A stretch of 64,000 nt of DNA from Anaerolineales bacterium (GTDB lineage: Bacteria > Chloroflexota > Anaerolineae > Anaerolineales > Villigracilaceae): contig JASEHI010000002.1 of NCBI GenBank assembly GCA_030018695.1, positions 1-64,000 of the forward strand, in the 5' to 3' direction. The position numbers and the translations under genes were made by a program. The notes below the pieces were generated by a model, which was not told the origin of the DNA, did not search any database, and worked only from the letters and a program-made list of their open reading frames with translations. Shown here piece by piece: positions 54,751 through 63,361 of this stretch. Each line of letters opens with the position of its first letter. Within the stretch, counting starts at the first letter, position 1.

Positions 54751-55506
54751 ATGGAAAACTATCAGCTAGTTCTCGACGTTTGGGAAGGCCAGTTGGAGAT
54801 CAACGAGGCCGAGCTTCTCGCCGGAGGCGTCACTGGCATGGTTATTCGCCTCAACGACATAAAGGGGGGGCACCATAAAGATGAAGGCTTCGACAAGCAA
54901 TGGGCGGAGGCGACCGCGTTCGTCCGCTGGCCTTACTTTGTCTACAACCCGTGGGTCTCGGGCAAAGCTAACTTCGATTGGCTGGCGGCCAACATGCCAG
55001 GCTGCCCAGCGGTCGCAGTGGACGTGGAAGTGAGAAAAGCCGACGTTTCCCCGGCCGCGTATGGCGCGCAGTTGGCGGCTTTCATGCAGTTGGCGCAGGC
55101 CAGGTGGAAGATACACGTTTACACTGCCGAGTGGTTCATCAGCTCTGTCACCCCCTGGCCGAAGGTGGATTACTGGTGGGCGCAGTATCCCTATGCCATG
55201 TATCCGCCCAACAAGATCAACGTCAGTTGGGCGCAACTGCGCACGATGATCGGCCAACTCCAATGGCCGCCGGTCAACGCCAACAAATGCCCGGGCGCCA
55301 TCCGTATGTGGCAGTGTTCGGGCGACAGGCTCATCGTGCCGGGATCCAATCGCGCAATGGATATCAACGTTTTCCCGGGAACGGTGAATGACCTGAGGGA
55401 TTGGGTCGGATATGCCGCTGCGCCTCCGCCTCCCCCGCCGCAGACGCTGGAGCAGCGCGTCGCTGCGCTGGAAACCGAAGCCCGCGCCCACGGCTGGAAC
55501 ATCTAA
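54751..55506 (+). CDS. GH25-like lysozyme/muramidase-type protein
   Basis: VLDVWEGQLEINEAELLAGGVTGMVIRLNDI...AVDVEVRKADVSPAAYGAQLAAFMQ...VYTAEWFI. Confidence 0.65.
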   Translation: MENYQLVLDVWEGQLEINEAELLAGGVTGMVIRLNDIKGGHHKDEGFDKQWAEATAFVRWPYFVYNPWVSGKANFDWLAANMPGCPAVAVDVEVRKADVSPAAYGAQLAAFMQLAQARWKIHVYTAEWFISSVTPWPKVDYWWAQYPYAMYPPNKINVSWAQLRTMIGQLQWPPVNANKCPGAIRMWQCSGDRLIVPGSNRAMDINVFPGTVNDLRDWVGYAAAPPPPPPQTLEQRVAALETEARAHGWNI

Positions 55507-55554
55507 ACAAGGCGCAAGGTGGGGCGCACCTGCCAGGCGCGCCCCACCTGCTGC

Positions 55555-56100
55555 CTATTGAAATCGAACAACCAGCCTTCCCCGCTCGTCGTAGAACGAG
55601 CGCGCCGAGAAGGGCGGATCACCGCGCTTCATTTGCCGGATGCGCGCTAGCAAAATGGGTAAATCTTCTACAGTGGGGAGATTGGGCACCTCGGCAAAAG
55701 GTACCCATTCCAGCGTCCCCTCGGCGGACGGTTTCGGCTCACCCTGCAGGCACTCGCCGGTAAACACGAAAATTCCAATGCCGGGATTTTCGCCCGTCTC
55801 GACCACCACCGTTCCACACAGCCATAAGCCTTGTCCTGAGCTGTCACCCTGAGCCTGCCGAAGGGCTGCCGAAGGATCAGCGCTGAGACCTGTCTCCTCG
55901 CGCAGCTCGCGCCGGGCAGCCGAAAGCAAATCCTCTCCGCGCTCGACGTGACCGCCCAAGCCGTTGTATTTGTTCGCCCACAGGCGTTTGTGGGGCGCGC
56001 CCTTGATCAACAGGACAGAATCCCCGCGCCTGAGAAAGATCAAGGTGCGGGGAATGAGCATGTAACGCTCGCGGTCTACGCCCTGGTCAGAAGCAGGCAT
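55555..56100 (-). CDS. NUDIX hydrolase
   Basis: GLGGHVERGEDLLSAARRELREETGL Nudix box. Confidence 0.9.
   Translation of the reverse strand: MPASDQGVDRERYMLIPRTLIFLRRGDSVLLIKGAPHKRLWANKYNGLGGHVERGEDLLSAARRELREETGLSADPSAALRQAQGDSSGQGLWLCGTVVVETGENPGIGIFVFTGECLQGEPKPSAEGTLEWVPFAEVPNLPTVEDLPILLARIRQMKRGDPPFSARSFYDERGRLVVRFQ
55829..55880. repeat. In-frame repeat element within the NUDIX gene
   Basis: cttgtcctgagctgtcaccctgagcctgccgaagggctgccgaagga, encodes ALRQAQGDSSGQG just after the Nudix box. Confidence 0.7.
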
Positions 56101-56113
56101 GGCGATTTACGAT

Positions 56114-56150
56114 TGGCAGATGGCGGATGGCGGAGGGCGGATGGCAAATC
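56114..56150. repeat. Heptamer array (ggcggat)n
   Basis: ggcagat ggcggat ggcggag ggcggat ggcaaat. Confidence 0.85.
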
Positions 56151-56160
56151 TCGAATAACA

Positions 56161-57579
56161 TCAGTCCGCCAAATCGTCCACCTTCTCGTCGCCGGCCGTT
56201 TCGCCCAGGTAGTCGGCTGGTTTCGGATACACGGCCACAGGGCGGATATATTTTTCCACTTCACTCCGCGTTCCGGCCACGCCCAGCAGGTGGAACAACT
56301 TGTCGAATTGTGCTTCCCAGGCCGCGCCCAGTCCCTCCTTGACCGTCTGCGGCAAAGCCCAGGTTTGAGACTTGAAGGGGCCGATGGCATTCTTGCGGGC
56401 TTTGTAATAGAACTGTTGGTCGGTCATATCCGCTTTGCGCTCCGCGGCGGAATTGACATCCAGCCAGGCATACATCTCAAGGCGCAGGTCGGCCGGAATG
56501 AGGTCGTAGAACATGTTCATGAAGTTGGTCGCCAGATGAACCTCGACAGCCTCGTATTCGACAAACTTGTTGAACATCTCCTCCGGCAGGGTCGAGGCGC
56601 CGTGCTGAACCGTACCGCCCAAACTATAAGCCGAGCAGGCCACACGGCTGAGATTGCGCAGCGTGTCGAAATCCAGTTTGACTTTGGCGATGGAGCCATC
56701 CGACAGGACAACGCCCCCGTGCGAGGTGCCGGTCTGGATGCTGATCTTGCTCAGGCCTGCCGCGCCGGGGGTCAGTCTGGCGAGTCCGGCGTTGTAACCG
56801 TCCATGAAGGCGCGCAATTCTTCTTCTGTCGAGTTGTGGCCGCCCACCTCGCCGATCTCACCGCCGATGGAAATGGTCACATCCTGCGGCTCGAGGGCGC
56901 GGATGTGAGCCGAGAACATCGCCGAAAGTTCCACGTTCACTTTTTGCTGTTCAGGCACGGTCAGCTTACTGATGTCAACCAGGGTGGAAGTATCGATATC
57001 AATATTGAATAACCCGGCCGCGATGGCCTCATGGATCAGGTCACGCAGCGCGCTGATTTCCGCTTCTTCAGCGGAGGCGTAACGCTTGGCTGAAACCTGG
57101 AAATGGTCGCCCTGCAGGAAGAGCGGGCCGCGAAAGCCTTCGGCTATGGCGGCGGCCAGGATATTCGTGGCGTATTCCGCCGGGCGCTGTTCGGTATAAC
57201 CGATCTCGGAACGGGCGATCTCGAAGATGAATGCCCCGGCGTCAATTTTATGGGCGGCGCGGAACATCGCCCGCGCGCAATGGAATGGCAGGGCGCGCAG
57301 GTTGAAAGCGGGGGTGGCCCAGGTCATGGCGGTCTGGCCGCGGCCGCGCGCCATGTACAATTCGTGGATCGAAGCCGGGACGATGCCCAGGTCAAGCGCC
57401 GCAGCGCGCACCAGCCAGCGCGCCCAGCCCTGACGAGCGCCCGTCCCCAGCGCCGAGACCTCCGCCCAGAGGTGGACAGTCTGGCGCAATTTTCCTTCAT
57501 CCACCACTGCGGCGCGCTCGCCATCCATGCGCACGCTGTTCTCGACCATTTCCAAAAGTTCGGTCATTTCCTTGTTCAT
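56161..57579 (-). CDS. Class-II fructose/tagatose-bisphosphate aldolase-family protein
   Basis: 472 aa; ATPAFNLRALPFHCARAMFRAA, FLQGDHFQVS, FNIDIDTSTLVDIS, ISIGGEIGEVGGHNSTEEE, QTGTSHGG. Confidence 0.75.
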   Translation of the reverse strand: MNKEMTELLEMVENSVRMDGERAAVVDEGKLRQTVHLWAEVSALGTGARQGWARWLVRAAALDLGIVPASIHELYMARGRGQTAMTWATPAFNLRALPFHCARAMFRAAHKIDAGAFIFEIARSEIGYTEQRPAEYATNILAAAIAEGFRGPLFLQGDHFQVSAKRYASAEEAEISALRDLIHEAIAAGLFNIDIDTSTLVDISKLTVPEQQKVNVELSAMFSAHIRALEPQDVTISIGGEIGEVGGHNSTEEELRAFMDGYNAGLARLTPGAAGLSKISIQTGTSHGGVVLSDGSIAKVKLDFDTLRNLSRVACSAYSLGGTVQHGASTLPEEMFNKFVEYEAVEVHLATNFMNMFYDLIPADLRLEMYAWLDVNSAAERKADMTDQQFYYKARKNAIGPFKSQTWALPQTVKEGLGAAWEAQFDKLFHLLGVAGTRSEVEKYIRPVAVYPKPADYLGETAGDEKVDDLAD

Positions 57580-57633
57580 AGTTCCTCACACAACTTTCCC
57601 GAATAATCGGCGTAAATAAGAATGTACGACGGC

Positions 57634-57663
57634 TTGATTATAACTGCAAACTCAGGCTATAAT
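57634..57663 (+). promoter_or_regulatory. Promoter TTGATT-N18-TATAAT
   Basis: Directly upstream of the 57712 gene with RBS aggagg. Confidence 0.55.
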
Positions 57664-57711
57664 GGTGCCAGCCAGCCAACAGCACTTACCTATTCTTCCC
57701 AGGAGGAACCC

Positions 57712-58233
57712 ATGAGCGACCTTTTCGAAACTGTCAAAGGGCAGCAGGACATCTTCAAGAAACTGTTGAGCTACGTTCCCGGATTCAACGGTTACATCGA
57801 GCGCACCAACCGCCGCGCGGCGGATAAACTGCTCCGCGACCAGGTTGCCTTGCGCTACACCGAACTCGCCGTTCGCGCCTCAGCCATGCAGAAAGATATC
57901 GGCGGCGCAGGCCAGATTGACTTTCTGGACGAGATCGACTCGGTCGCGCTAAAGCTGCGCACCTTCAGCGACCGGATCAAGAATGCCTCCTACGGCTATT
58001 CCGGCTTCTTCGATGCGGTCAAGATCAACGAGAAGGAACTGGAGCAGATCTACGCCTTCGACGCGGCTTTCTTCGACCTCGCCGCTCAGGTCAACCTCGG
58101 ACTGGACACAGTCGAGGCCTCGATAGGCGGCGAGGGTCTCAAGGCCGCCATCCGCAACGTGGACACACTGGCGCGCCAGGTCATCGAGACATACGATCGT
58201 CGCTACCAGGTCCTCACGGGTAGTGCAGCGTAA
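57712..58233 (+). CDS. Conserved helical hypothetical protein
   Basis: 173 aa MSDLFETVKGQQDIFKKLLSYVPGFNGYIERTNRRAADKLLRDQVA; good RBS and promoter. Confidence 0.7.
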   Translation: MSDLFETVKGQQDIFKKLLSYVPGFNGYIERTNRRAADKLLRDQVALRYTELAVRASAMQKDIGGAGQIDFLDEIDSVALKLRTFSDRIKNASYGYSGFFDAVKINEKELEQIYAFDAAFFDLAAQVNLGLDTVEASIGGEGLKAAIRNVDTLARQVIETYDRRYQVLTGSAA

Positions 58234-58260
58234 CAATAACTAGGCCGTAAGGCCGCTGAT

Positions 58261-58289
58261 AGTAGCGTAAGGTGGCATCTTACGCTACT
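58261..58289. repeat. Palindrome agtagcgtaag-gtggcat-cttacgctact
   Basis: 11-bp arms between 57712 and 58308 genes. Confidence 0.85.
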
Positions 58290-58307
58290 TTGTGGTTTAA
58301 TAGAGCC

Positions 58308-59873
58308 ATGTGGAATCAATATATCACCCCCGCCTCCATAGAAGAAGTAACCCGCATCCTGGCTGAAAATGGCGCACGCGCCCGCATCGTCGCCGGAGCG
58401 ACCGACCTGATCCTCGAGCTGGAACGCGGCCTCCGCAAAGAGATCGAGACACTGGTTGACGTCACCCGCATCCCGGACCTGGACTGCATCACTCTGGACG
58501 AGGAGGAGGTCATCCACCTCGGGCCATTGGTGACCCATAACCACTGCGCGGCCTCCAAGCTGCTGCGTGAGCGCGCCTATCCCCTGGCACGTGCCGCCTG
58601 GGAAGTGGGCGCGCCGCAAATCCGCAACCGGGGGACGGTGGCCGGCAATCTCGTCACCGCCTCGCCGGCCAACGACACGATAACCCCCCTGATGGCACTG
58701 GGCGCCTGGCTGATGCTCAAGTCATCGAGCGGTGAGCGGCGAGTGCCATTGAGCGAGTTTTACACCGGGGTACGAAAAACTGTTATCCGCCCGGATGAGA
58801 TACTGGTGGACATTGCTTTCCCGGCAATGAAGGAGAACCAGCGCGGGGCTTTTATGAAACTCGCCCTGCGCCGCGCTCAGGCCATTTCGGTTGTCAACGT
58901 GGCGCTCCTCTTGACCTTCGACCCTTCGACAGGGTTTCGACAGGCTCAACCCGGCGGCTCAGGGCTAGCTCGGCTGCGCGTTATCTCAGCTGTCATCACC
59001 CTGGGCGCGGTCGCGCCGACCATCATCCACGCTCCCGAGGCAGAGAGCTACCTGGCCGGCAAAGAACTAACCGCCGAGGTTATCGCCCAGACGGCTGAAC
59101 TGGCAGCGAAAGCCGCCCGCCCGATTGACGATCTGCGTGGCTCGGCACAATATCGGCTCGCAATGGTACGCGTGATGACCCTGCGCGGGCTGCGCGCCTG
59201 CGCGGATGGTGAAGCTAGCGCCGGGCCTGGTCGAGGCGAGCAGGCCGGGTTCCCGTCCGATCCGGTGCTGCTGTGGGGAAAAACGTCACACGTTGGCACG
59301 TCACACGTTGGCACGTCACGTGTCACTAGTCACACGTCGGCCATCCAAACAAAGATCAACGGCAAGGAATACACCTTCACAAGCGGCCAGGATAAGACCC
59401 TGTTGAGATTGCTGCGTGAAGAGGCCGGGCTGACCGGCACGAAGGAAGGCTGTGCGGAGGGCGAGTGCGGGGCGTGCACAGTATATCTGGACGGCAAAGC
59501 GGTGATGGCCTGCCTGGTGCCGGCGCCGCGCGCCCACGGCGCGGAGGTGGTGACAGTGGAAGGGCTTTCGGTAAAAGATGAAAAAGGAAAGATGAAAGAT
59601 GAAGACGGAGGGATGAAGGCTTGTCCTGAGCGAAGTCGAAGGGATGAATTGCATCCGGTGCAGAAGGCCTTCATACGGGATGGCGCGGTGCAGTGCGGCT
59701 ACTGCACGCCTGGCTTCCTGATGTCGGCGGCGAAACTGTTAGAGGAAAAACCGCAACCTACGCGTAACGAGATTATGCAGGCGATCACCGGCAATTTGTG
59801 CCGCTGCACGGGATACTACAAAATCGTGAAAGCAATCGAGGCTGCGAGTGTAATCGCCGAAACGCCTGTATAA
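58308..59873 (+). CDS. Xanthine-dehydrogenase-type FAD-binding subunit fused to [2Fe-2S] subunit
   Basis: [34 protein letters not shown] (FAD); [47 protein letters not shown] (2x 2Fe-2S). Confidence 0.92.
   Translation: MWNQYITPASIEEVTRILAENGARARIVAGATDLILELERGLRKEIETLVDVTRIPDLDCITLDEEEVIHLGPLVTHNHCAASKLLRERAYPLARAAWEVGAPQIRNRGTVAGNLVTASPANDTITPLMALGAWLMLKSSSGERRVPLSEFYTGVRKTVIRPDEILVDIAFPAMKENQRGAFMKLALRRAQAISVVNVALLLTFDPSTGFRQAQPGGSGLARLRVISAVITLGAVAPTIIHAPEAESYLAGKELTAEVIAQTAELAAKAARPIDDLRGSAQYRLAMVRVMTLRGLRACADGEASAGPGRGEQAGFPSDPVLLWGKTSHVGTSHVGTSRVTSHTSAIQTKINGKEYTFTSGQDKTLLRLLREEAGLTGTKEGCAEGECGACTVYLDGKAVMACLVPAPRAHGAEVVTVEGLSVKDEKGKMKDEDGGMKACPERSRRDELHPVQKAFIRDGAVQCGYCTPGFLMSAAKLLEEKPQPTRNEIMQAITGNLCRCTGYYKIVKAIEAASVIAETPV
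59278..59342. repeat. gtcacacgttggcac repeat array encoding the inter-domain linker of the FAD/2Fe-2S fusion
   Basis: aaacgtcacacgttggcacgtcacacgttggcacgtcacgtgtcactagtcacacgtcgg = [21 protein letters not shown]. Confidence 0.9.
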
Positions 59874-59930
59874 ATTTGATGACGAAGGATACAACCCCCA
59901 AATAACGGGAGCACGAGGACACGAAAAGAT

Positions 59931-60350
59931 ATGGGAAAATACGCAATATACAAACGTCCAGAACACAAGCGCCGGGGGGTGGTGCATCCAATCTGGCGCG
60001 GAATTGGTTGCCTTTTGATCATAATTGTCCCGCTGGTATCCTATGCGGGCGCAGTCTTACTGGTGAATTACGGACTGAGCCAGCGTTGGCCGATCCCGGC
60101 CGAATGGCTCGGCTATATAAAATTTCCCGATTGGGTCTGGCAAATCCCATTTTTAGCCGGCATTGCCAGACCGATGGCGAACTTTAGTCATCCAATAGCC
60201 ATATTGGTGTTCTTCGTGGTGATTTTGCTCCTGCTCACGGGTTTTTCCTCGACCGTCTACGCTTTTATCTATCGAGGCTTGGGCCCGCCGCGCTATTCCG
60301 CCCTGGACGCCCCGCCCTCGAGACATAGACCAAAACCATACAAACGATAA
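59931..60350 (+). CDS. Small membrane protein of unknown function
   Basis: 139 aa with two hydrophobic segments (CLLIIIVPLVSYAGAVLLV; AILVFFVVILLLLTGFSS). Confidence 0.6.
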   Translation: MGKYAIYKRPEHKRRGVVHPIWRGIGCLLIIIVPLVSYAGAVLLVNYGLSQRWPIPAEWLGYIKFPDWVWQIPFLAGIARPMANFSHPIAILVFFVVILLLLTGFSSTVYAFIYRGLGPPRYSALDAPPSRHRPKPYKR

Positions 60351-60459
60351 GGGTGTGTTTCATTTCAGTTGAAACCGTCCCGAAGGTTGGCAAAAACGAT
60401 CAAATTTTCTCAGCAAAACCTTCGGGACGTTCTTACTTCAATTCATTTGAAACACACCC
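60351..60459. mobile_element. MITE-like element, copy 2 (109 bp) with 9-bp TSD aaacgataa (60342-60350 and 60460-60468)
   Basis: Reverse-complement near-identical to 4131..4240; inserted at the stop codon of the preceding ORF. Confidence 0.88.
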
Positions 60460-60481
60460 AAACGATAAGCGGAGTTGAAAC

Positions 60482-62725
60482 ATGTCACTGACGCGAAGCA
60501 CCCTGTGGGTCGGCCAATCCCTTCCCCGCGTCGACGCGCCCGGCAAGGTCACCGGCGAAACCCAATATTCTGGCGACCTTTCGATGCCAGGTATGTTGCA
60601 GATGAAGATCCTTTTCGCCGGACGGCCTCATGCCCGCGTAGTAAAGATTGACACCACGCAAGCTGAGGCCGCGCCGGGCGTGGTCGCAATTTTCACGGCG
60701 AAAGATGTGCCGGTCAACGAGTATGGCTTGCAATGGAACGACCAGCCGGTATTGTGCGGGCGGGGGCAAGGGGAAAAAGGGAGCAGGGTAGCCCCGGATG
60801 TAGTTCGTTTTATTGGAGATCAGGTTGCCATCGTGGTGGCGGAAACCGAAAAAGCCGCCGCGCACGCCCGTGACTTGATCCACGTCGAATATGAAGAGCT
60901 GCCAGCGGTCTTCGACCCGCTGGCGGCGATGCAGCCCGGAGCGCCGCTCGTTCATCCCGAATTGGGTGATACCAACATCTGCGTGCATGACAGGCTACGC
61001 AAAGGGGATGTCGAAGCTGGCTTCGCCAAAGCGGAAGTCATTGTCGAGAGCGAATACTTCACCCCGGTCCAGGAACATGCCTACCTGCAACCCGAGGCCG
61101 GGTTGGCCTACATTGACGAAGAGGGACGCGTTACCATTAAAGCCGGCGGTCAATGGACGCACACCGACCGCGCCCAGATTGCCCATGCGCTTGGGGTGAG
61201 CGATGAAGAGGTGCGCGTCATCTACCCGGCCATTGGCGGCGCGTTTGGCGGGCGCGAGGATATGTCTGTGCAGATCGTGCTGGCGCTGGCAGCCTGGCGC
61301 CTCGACCAGCTCGGCGTCCGCCGCCCGGTCAAGATCGTCTGGAGCCGCAAGGAATCCATAATTGGGCATTGCAAGCGCCATCCCATGCGGCTGCGCGCCA
61401 AATGGGGCGCAAGCAAAGACGGCAAACTGGTTGCAGCCGAGACAGAGATCATCGCCGACGGCGGGGCATACATGTACACATCCAACAAGGTGCTTGGCAA
61501 CACCACGATCACTTCCACAGGGCCTTACTTCATTCCCAATCTCAAGACCGACGTTTACGGCGTATACACGAACAATATCCCCTCGGCCGCATTCCGCGGC
61601 TTCGGCGCGCCACAGGCATTGTTCATGGCCGAGATGCAAATGGATAAACTGGCCGAAAAGCTTGGCCTGGATACGGTCGAAATGCGGAGACGGAACGCGC
61701 TCCGGGATGGCGACACGCTCGGGGTCGGCACGCCGGTCCCGGGTCCGGTAAGCATCCTGCATTGCATCGAGGCGGCTGCTCAACATGCGGGCTGGGAGAA
61801 AGAGCCTGATGGATGGAGAAACGTAAAACGTGAAAACGTGCAACCTGCAAACTTGAAACGTGGACGCGGCTTTGCCTGCGGATTCAAGAATGTGGGCTTC
61901 AGCTTTGGATACAAAGAAAATTCCTGGGCGCGGGTCGAGCTGCACGGCGATGAAGAAATCGAAGGCGTGGTTGCCGCGCACGCCGGCGCGGAGGTCGGCC
62001 AGGGCACGCACACGGTGATGGTGCAGATGGTCGCCGAGGCGGTTGGCGTTCCGCTCGAAAAAGTCACGCTGATGACCTCCGACAGCGCCGGCATGGGTAA
62101 CCCGGGCAGCGCCTCAGCCTCGCGGATGACACTTATGGCGGGGAATGCCTTGAAAGGCGCGGCCGAGGCCGCGCTGGCAAAATGGGAAGCCGAAGAACGC
62201 CCGGCGATTGCCGAATATACCTATCGCGCCCCGGAGACGACGCCCTTCGACAAGGAAAGCGGATACTCCACGCCCAACTTCGCCTATGCCTATGTTGCTC
62301 AAGCCGTCGAATTGGAAGTGGATACCGAGACCGGCTTCATCAAGATACTGCGCGTCGTCTCGGCTGACGACGTTGGGCAAGCCATCAACCCGGCCCTGGT
62401 TGAGGGGCAGATCGAAGGCGGCGTCGTCCAGGCGCAGGGATATGCGCTGATGGAAAATTTCATCACCAGAGATGGTTACGTGCTGACTGACCAACTCAGT
62501 ACCTATCTCATCCCGACCATTTTGGATATTCCCGATGCGGTAGATTCGGTGATTGTCGAAGTACCCAGTCCGATCGGTCCCTGGGGAGCGCGCGGCCTGG
62601 GCGAATTGCCCTTCCTGCCGCTCGCCGCGGCAATTGCCGCCGCAGTCCACGATGCGACGGGGGTGTGGTTCGATGAATTGCCGCTCACACCGGAAAGAGT
62701 GCTGCGCGGGTTGGGAAAGATATAA
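60482..62725 (+). CDS. Xanthine-dehydrogenase-family molybdopterin-binding subunit
   Basis: VDAPGKVTGETQYSGDLSMPGMLQMKILFAGRPHARV, GGAFGGREDMSVQ, AFRGFGAPQALF, GAEVGQGTHTVMVQ. Confidence 0.95.
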   Translation: MSLTRSTLWVGQSLPRVDAPGKVTGETQYSGDLSMPGMLQMKILFAGRPHARVVKIDTTQAEAAPGVVAIFTAKDVPVNEYGLQWNDQPVLCGRGQGEKGSRVAPDVVRFIGDQVAIVVAETEKAAAHARDLIHVEYEELPAVFDPLAAMQPGAPLVHPELGDTNICVHDRLRKGDVEAGFAKAEVIVESEYFTPVQEHAYLQPEAGLAYIDEEGRVTIKAGGQWTHTDRAQIAHALGVSDEEVRVIYPAIGGAFGGREDMSVQIVLALAAWRLDQLGVRRPVKIVWSRKESIIGHCKRHPMRLRAKWGASKDGKLVAAETEIIADGGAYMYTSNKVLGNTTITSTGPYFIPNLKTDVYGVYTNNIPSAAFRGFGAPQALFMAEMQMDKLAEKLGLDTVEMRRRNALRDGDTLGVGTPVPGPVSILHCIEAAAQHAGWEKEPDGWRNVKRENVQPANLKRGRGFACGFKNVGFSFGYKENSWARVELHGDEEIEGVVAAHAGAEVGQGTHTVMVQMVAEAVGVPLEKVTLMTSDSAGMGNPGSASASRMTLMAGNALKGAAEAALAKWEAEERPAIAEYTYRAPETTPFDKESGYSTPNFAYAYVAQAVELEVDTETGFIKILRVVSADDVGQAINPALVEGQIEGGVVQAQGYALMENFITRDGYVLTDQLSTYLIPTILDIPDAVDSVIVEVPSPIGPWGARGLGELPFLPLAAAIAAAVHDATGVWFDELPLTPERVLRGLGKI

Positions 62726-62786
62726 TGGGAAGTAATCTCGCCGGTCTCGCCGCTGCCGCTGAACCAAACCGTTGACCGTAATAATT

Positions 62787-62824
62787 AAGCGTCCCGCCGG
62801 ATAATTAACCCGGCGGGACGCTTT
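62787..62824. terminator. Bidirectional rho-independent terminator
   Basis: aagcgtcccgccgg-ataattaac-ccggcgggacgctt perfect 14-bp stem between convergent genes. Confidence 0.85.
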
Positions 62825-62847
62825 ACCTTTACAATCACCATCGAGAG

Positions 62848-63300
62848 TTACTTCTCGAAAATCCACTTATCGTTGGATCGCTCCCAGCTTATCAATTCCC
62901 CCGCTTTGAACCACAAGGCAACTTCCTGGTCGCCGTTCTCGACAGAGTCCGAGGCGTGGGTCAGGTTGCGGCCCATTTCGAGGGCGAAGTCGTGGCGCAG
63001 CGAGCCGGGCGCGGCCTCGGTCGGGCGAGTCGAACCCATCGTCTGGCGGACAGCCGCCACCGCGTTCGGCCCCTCCCAAACCATCGCCATCACCGGCGCG
63101 GAGGTAATATATAAGATAAGTCCATCATAAAAGGCTTTGCCTTTGTGAATGGCATAGTGCGTCTCTGCCAATTCCCGGCTGACAGCCATGAATTTGGCCG
63201 CCACGAGGCGCAGCCCGCGGCGCTCGAGGCGGCTGGTCACCTCGCCGATCAGCCCGCGCTGGACACCATCCGGTTTCACAAGCACTAACGTTCGTTCCAT
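62848..63300 (-). CDS. ndk: Nucleoside diphosphate kinase
   Basis: MERTLVLVKPDGVQRGLIGEVTSRLERRGLRLVAAKFM...GSTRPTEAAPGSLRHDFA. Confidence 0.95.
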   Translation of the reverse strand: MERTLVLVKPDGVQRGLIGEVTSRLERRGLRLVAAKFMAVSRELAETHYAIHKGKAFYDGLILYITSAPVMAMVWEGPNAVAAVRQTMGSTRPTEAAPGSLRHDFALEMGRNLTHASDSVENGDQEVALWFKAGELISWERSNDKWIFEK

Positions 63301-63361
63301 AATTACCTCCGAGTTCGAATTGTGTATGCGCTCTCAGCGCCTGCCCTGAGCCGCCGGCCAG

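Noticed and set aside
54751-55506. Prophage, suggested by the GH25-like lysozyme
   Set aside because: No other phage genes nearby; neighbours are housekeeping or regulatory genes.
60995-62011. 338-codon minus-strand ORF antisense to the molybdenum subunit
   Set aside because: Shadow ORF; the plus strand carries all conserved XDH motifs.
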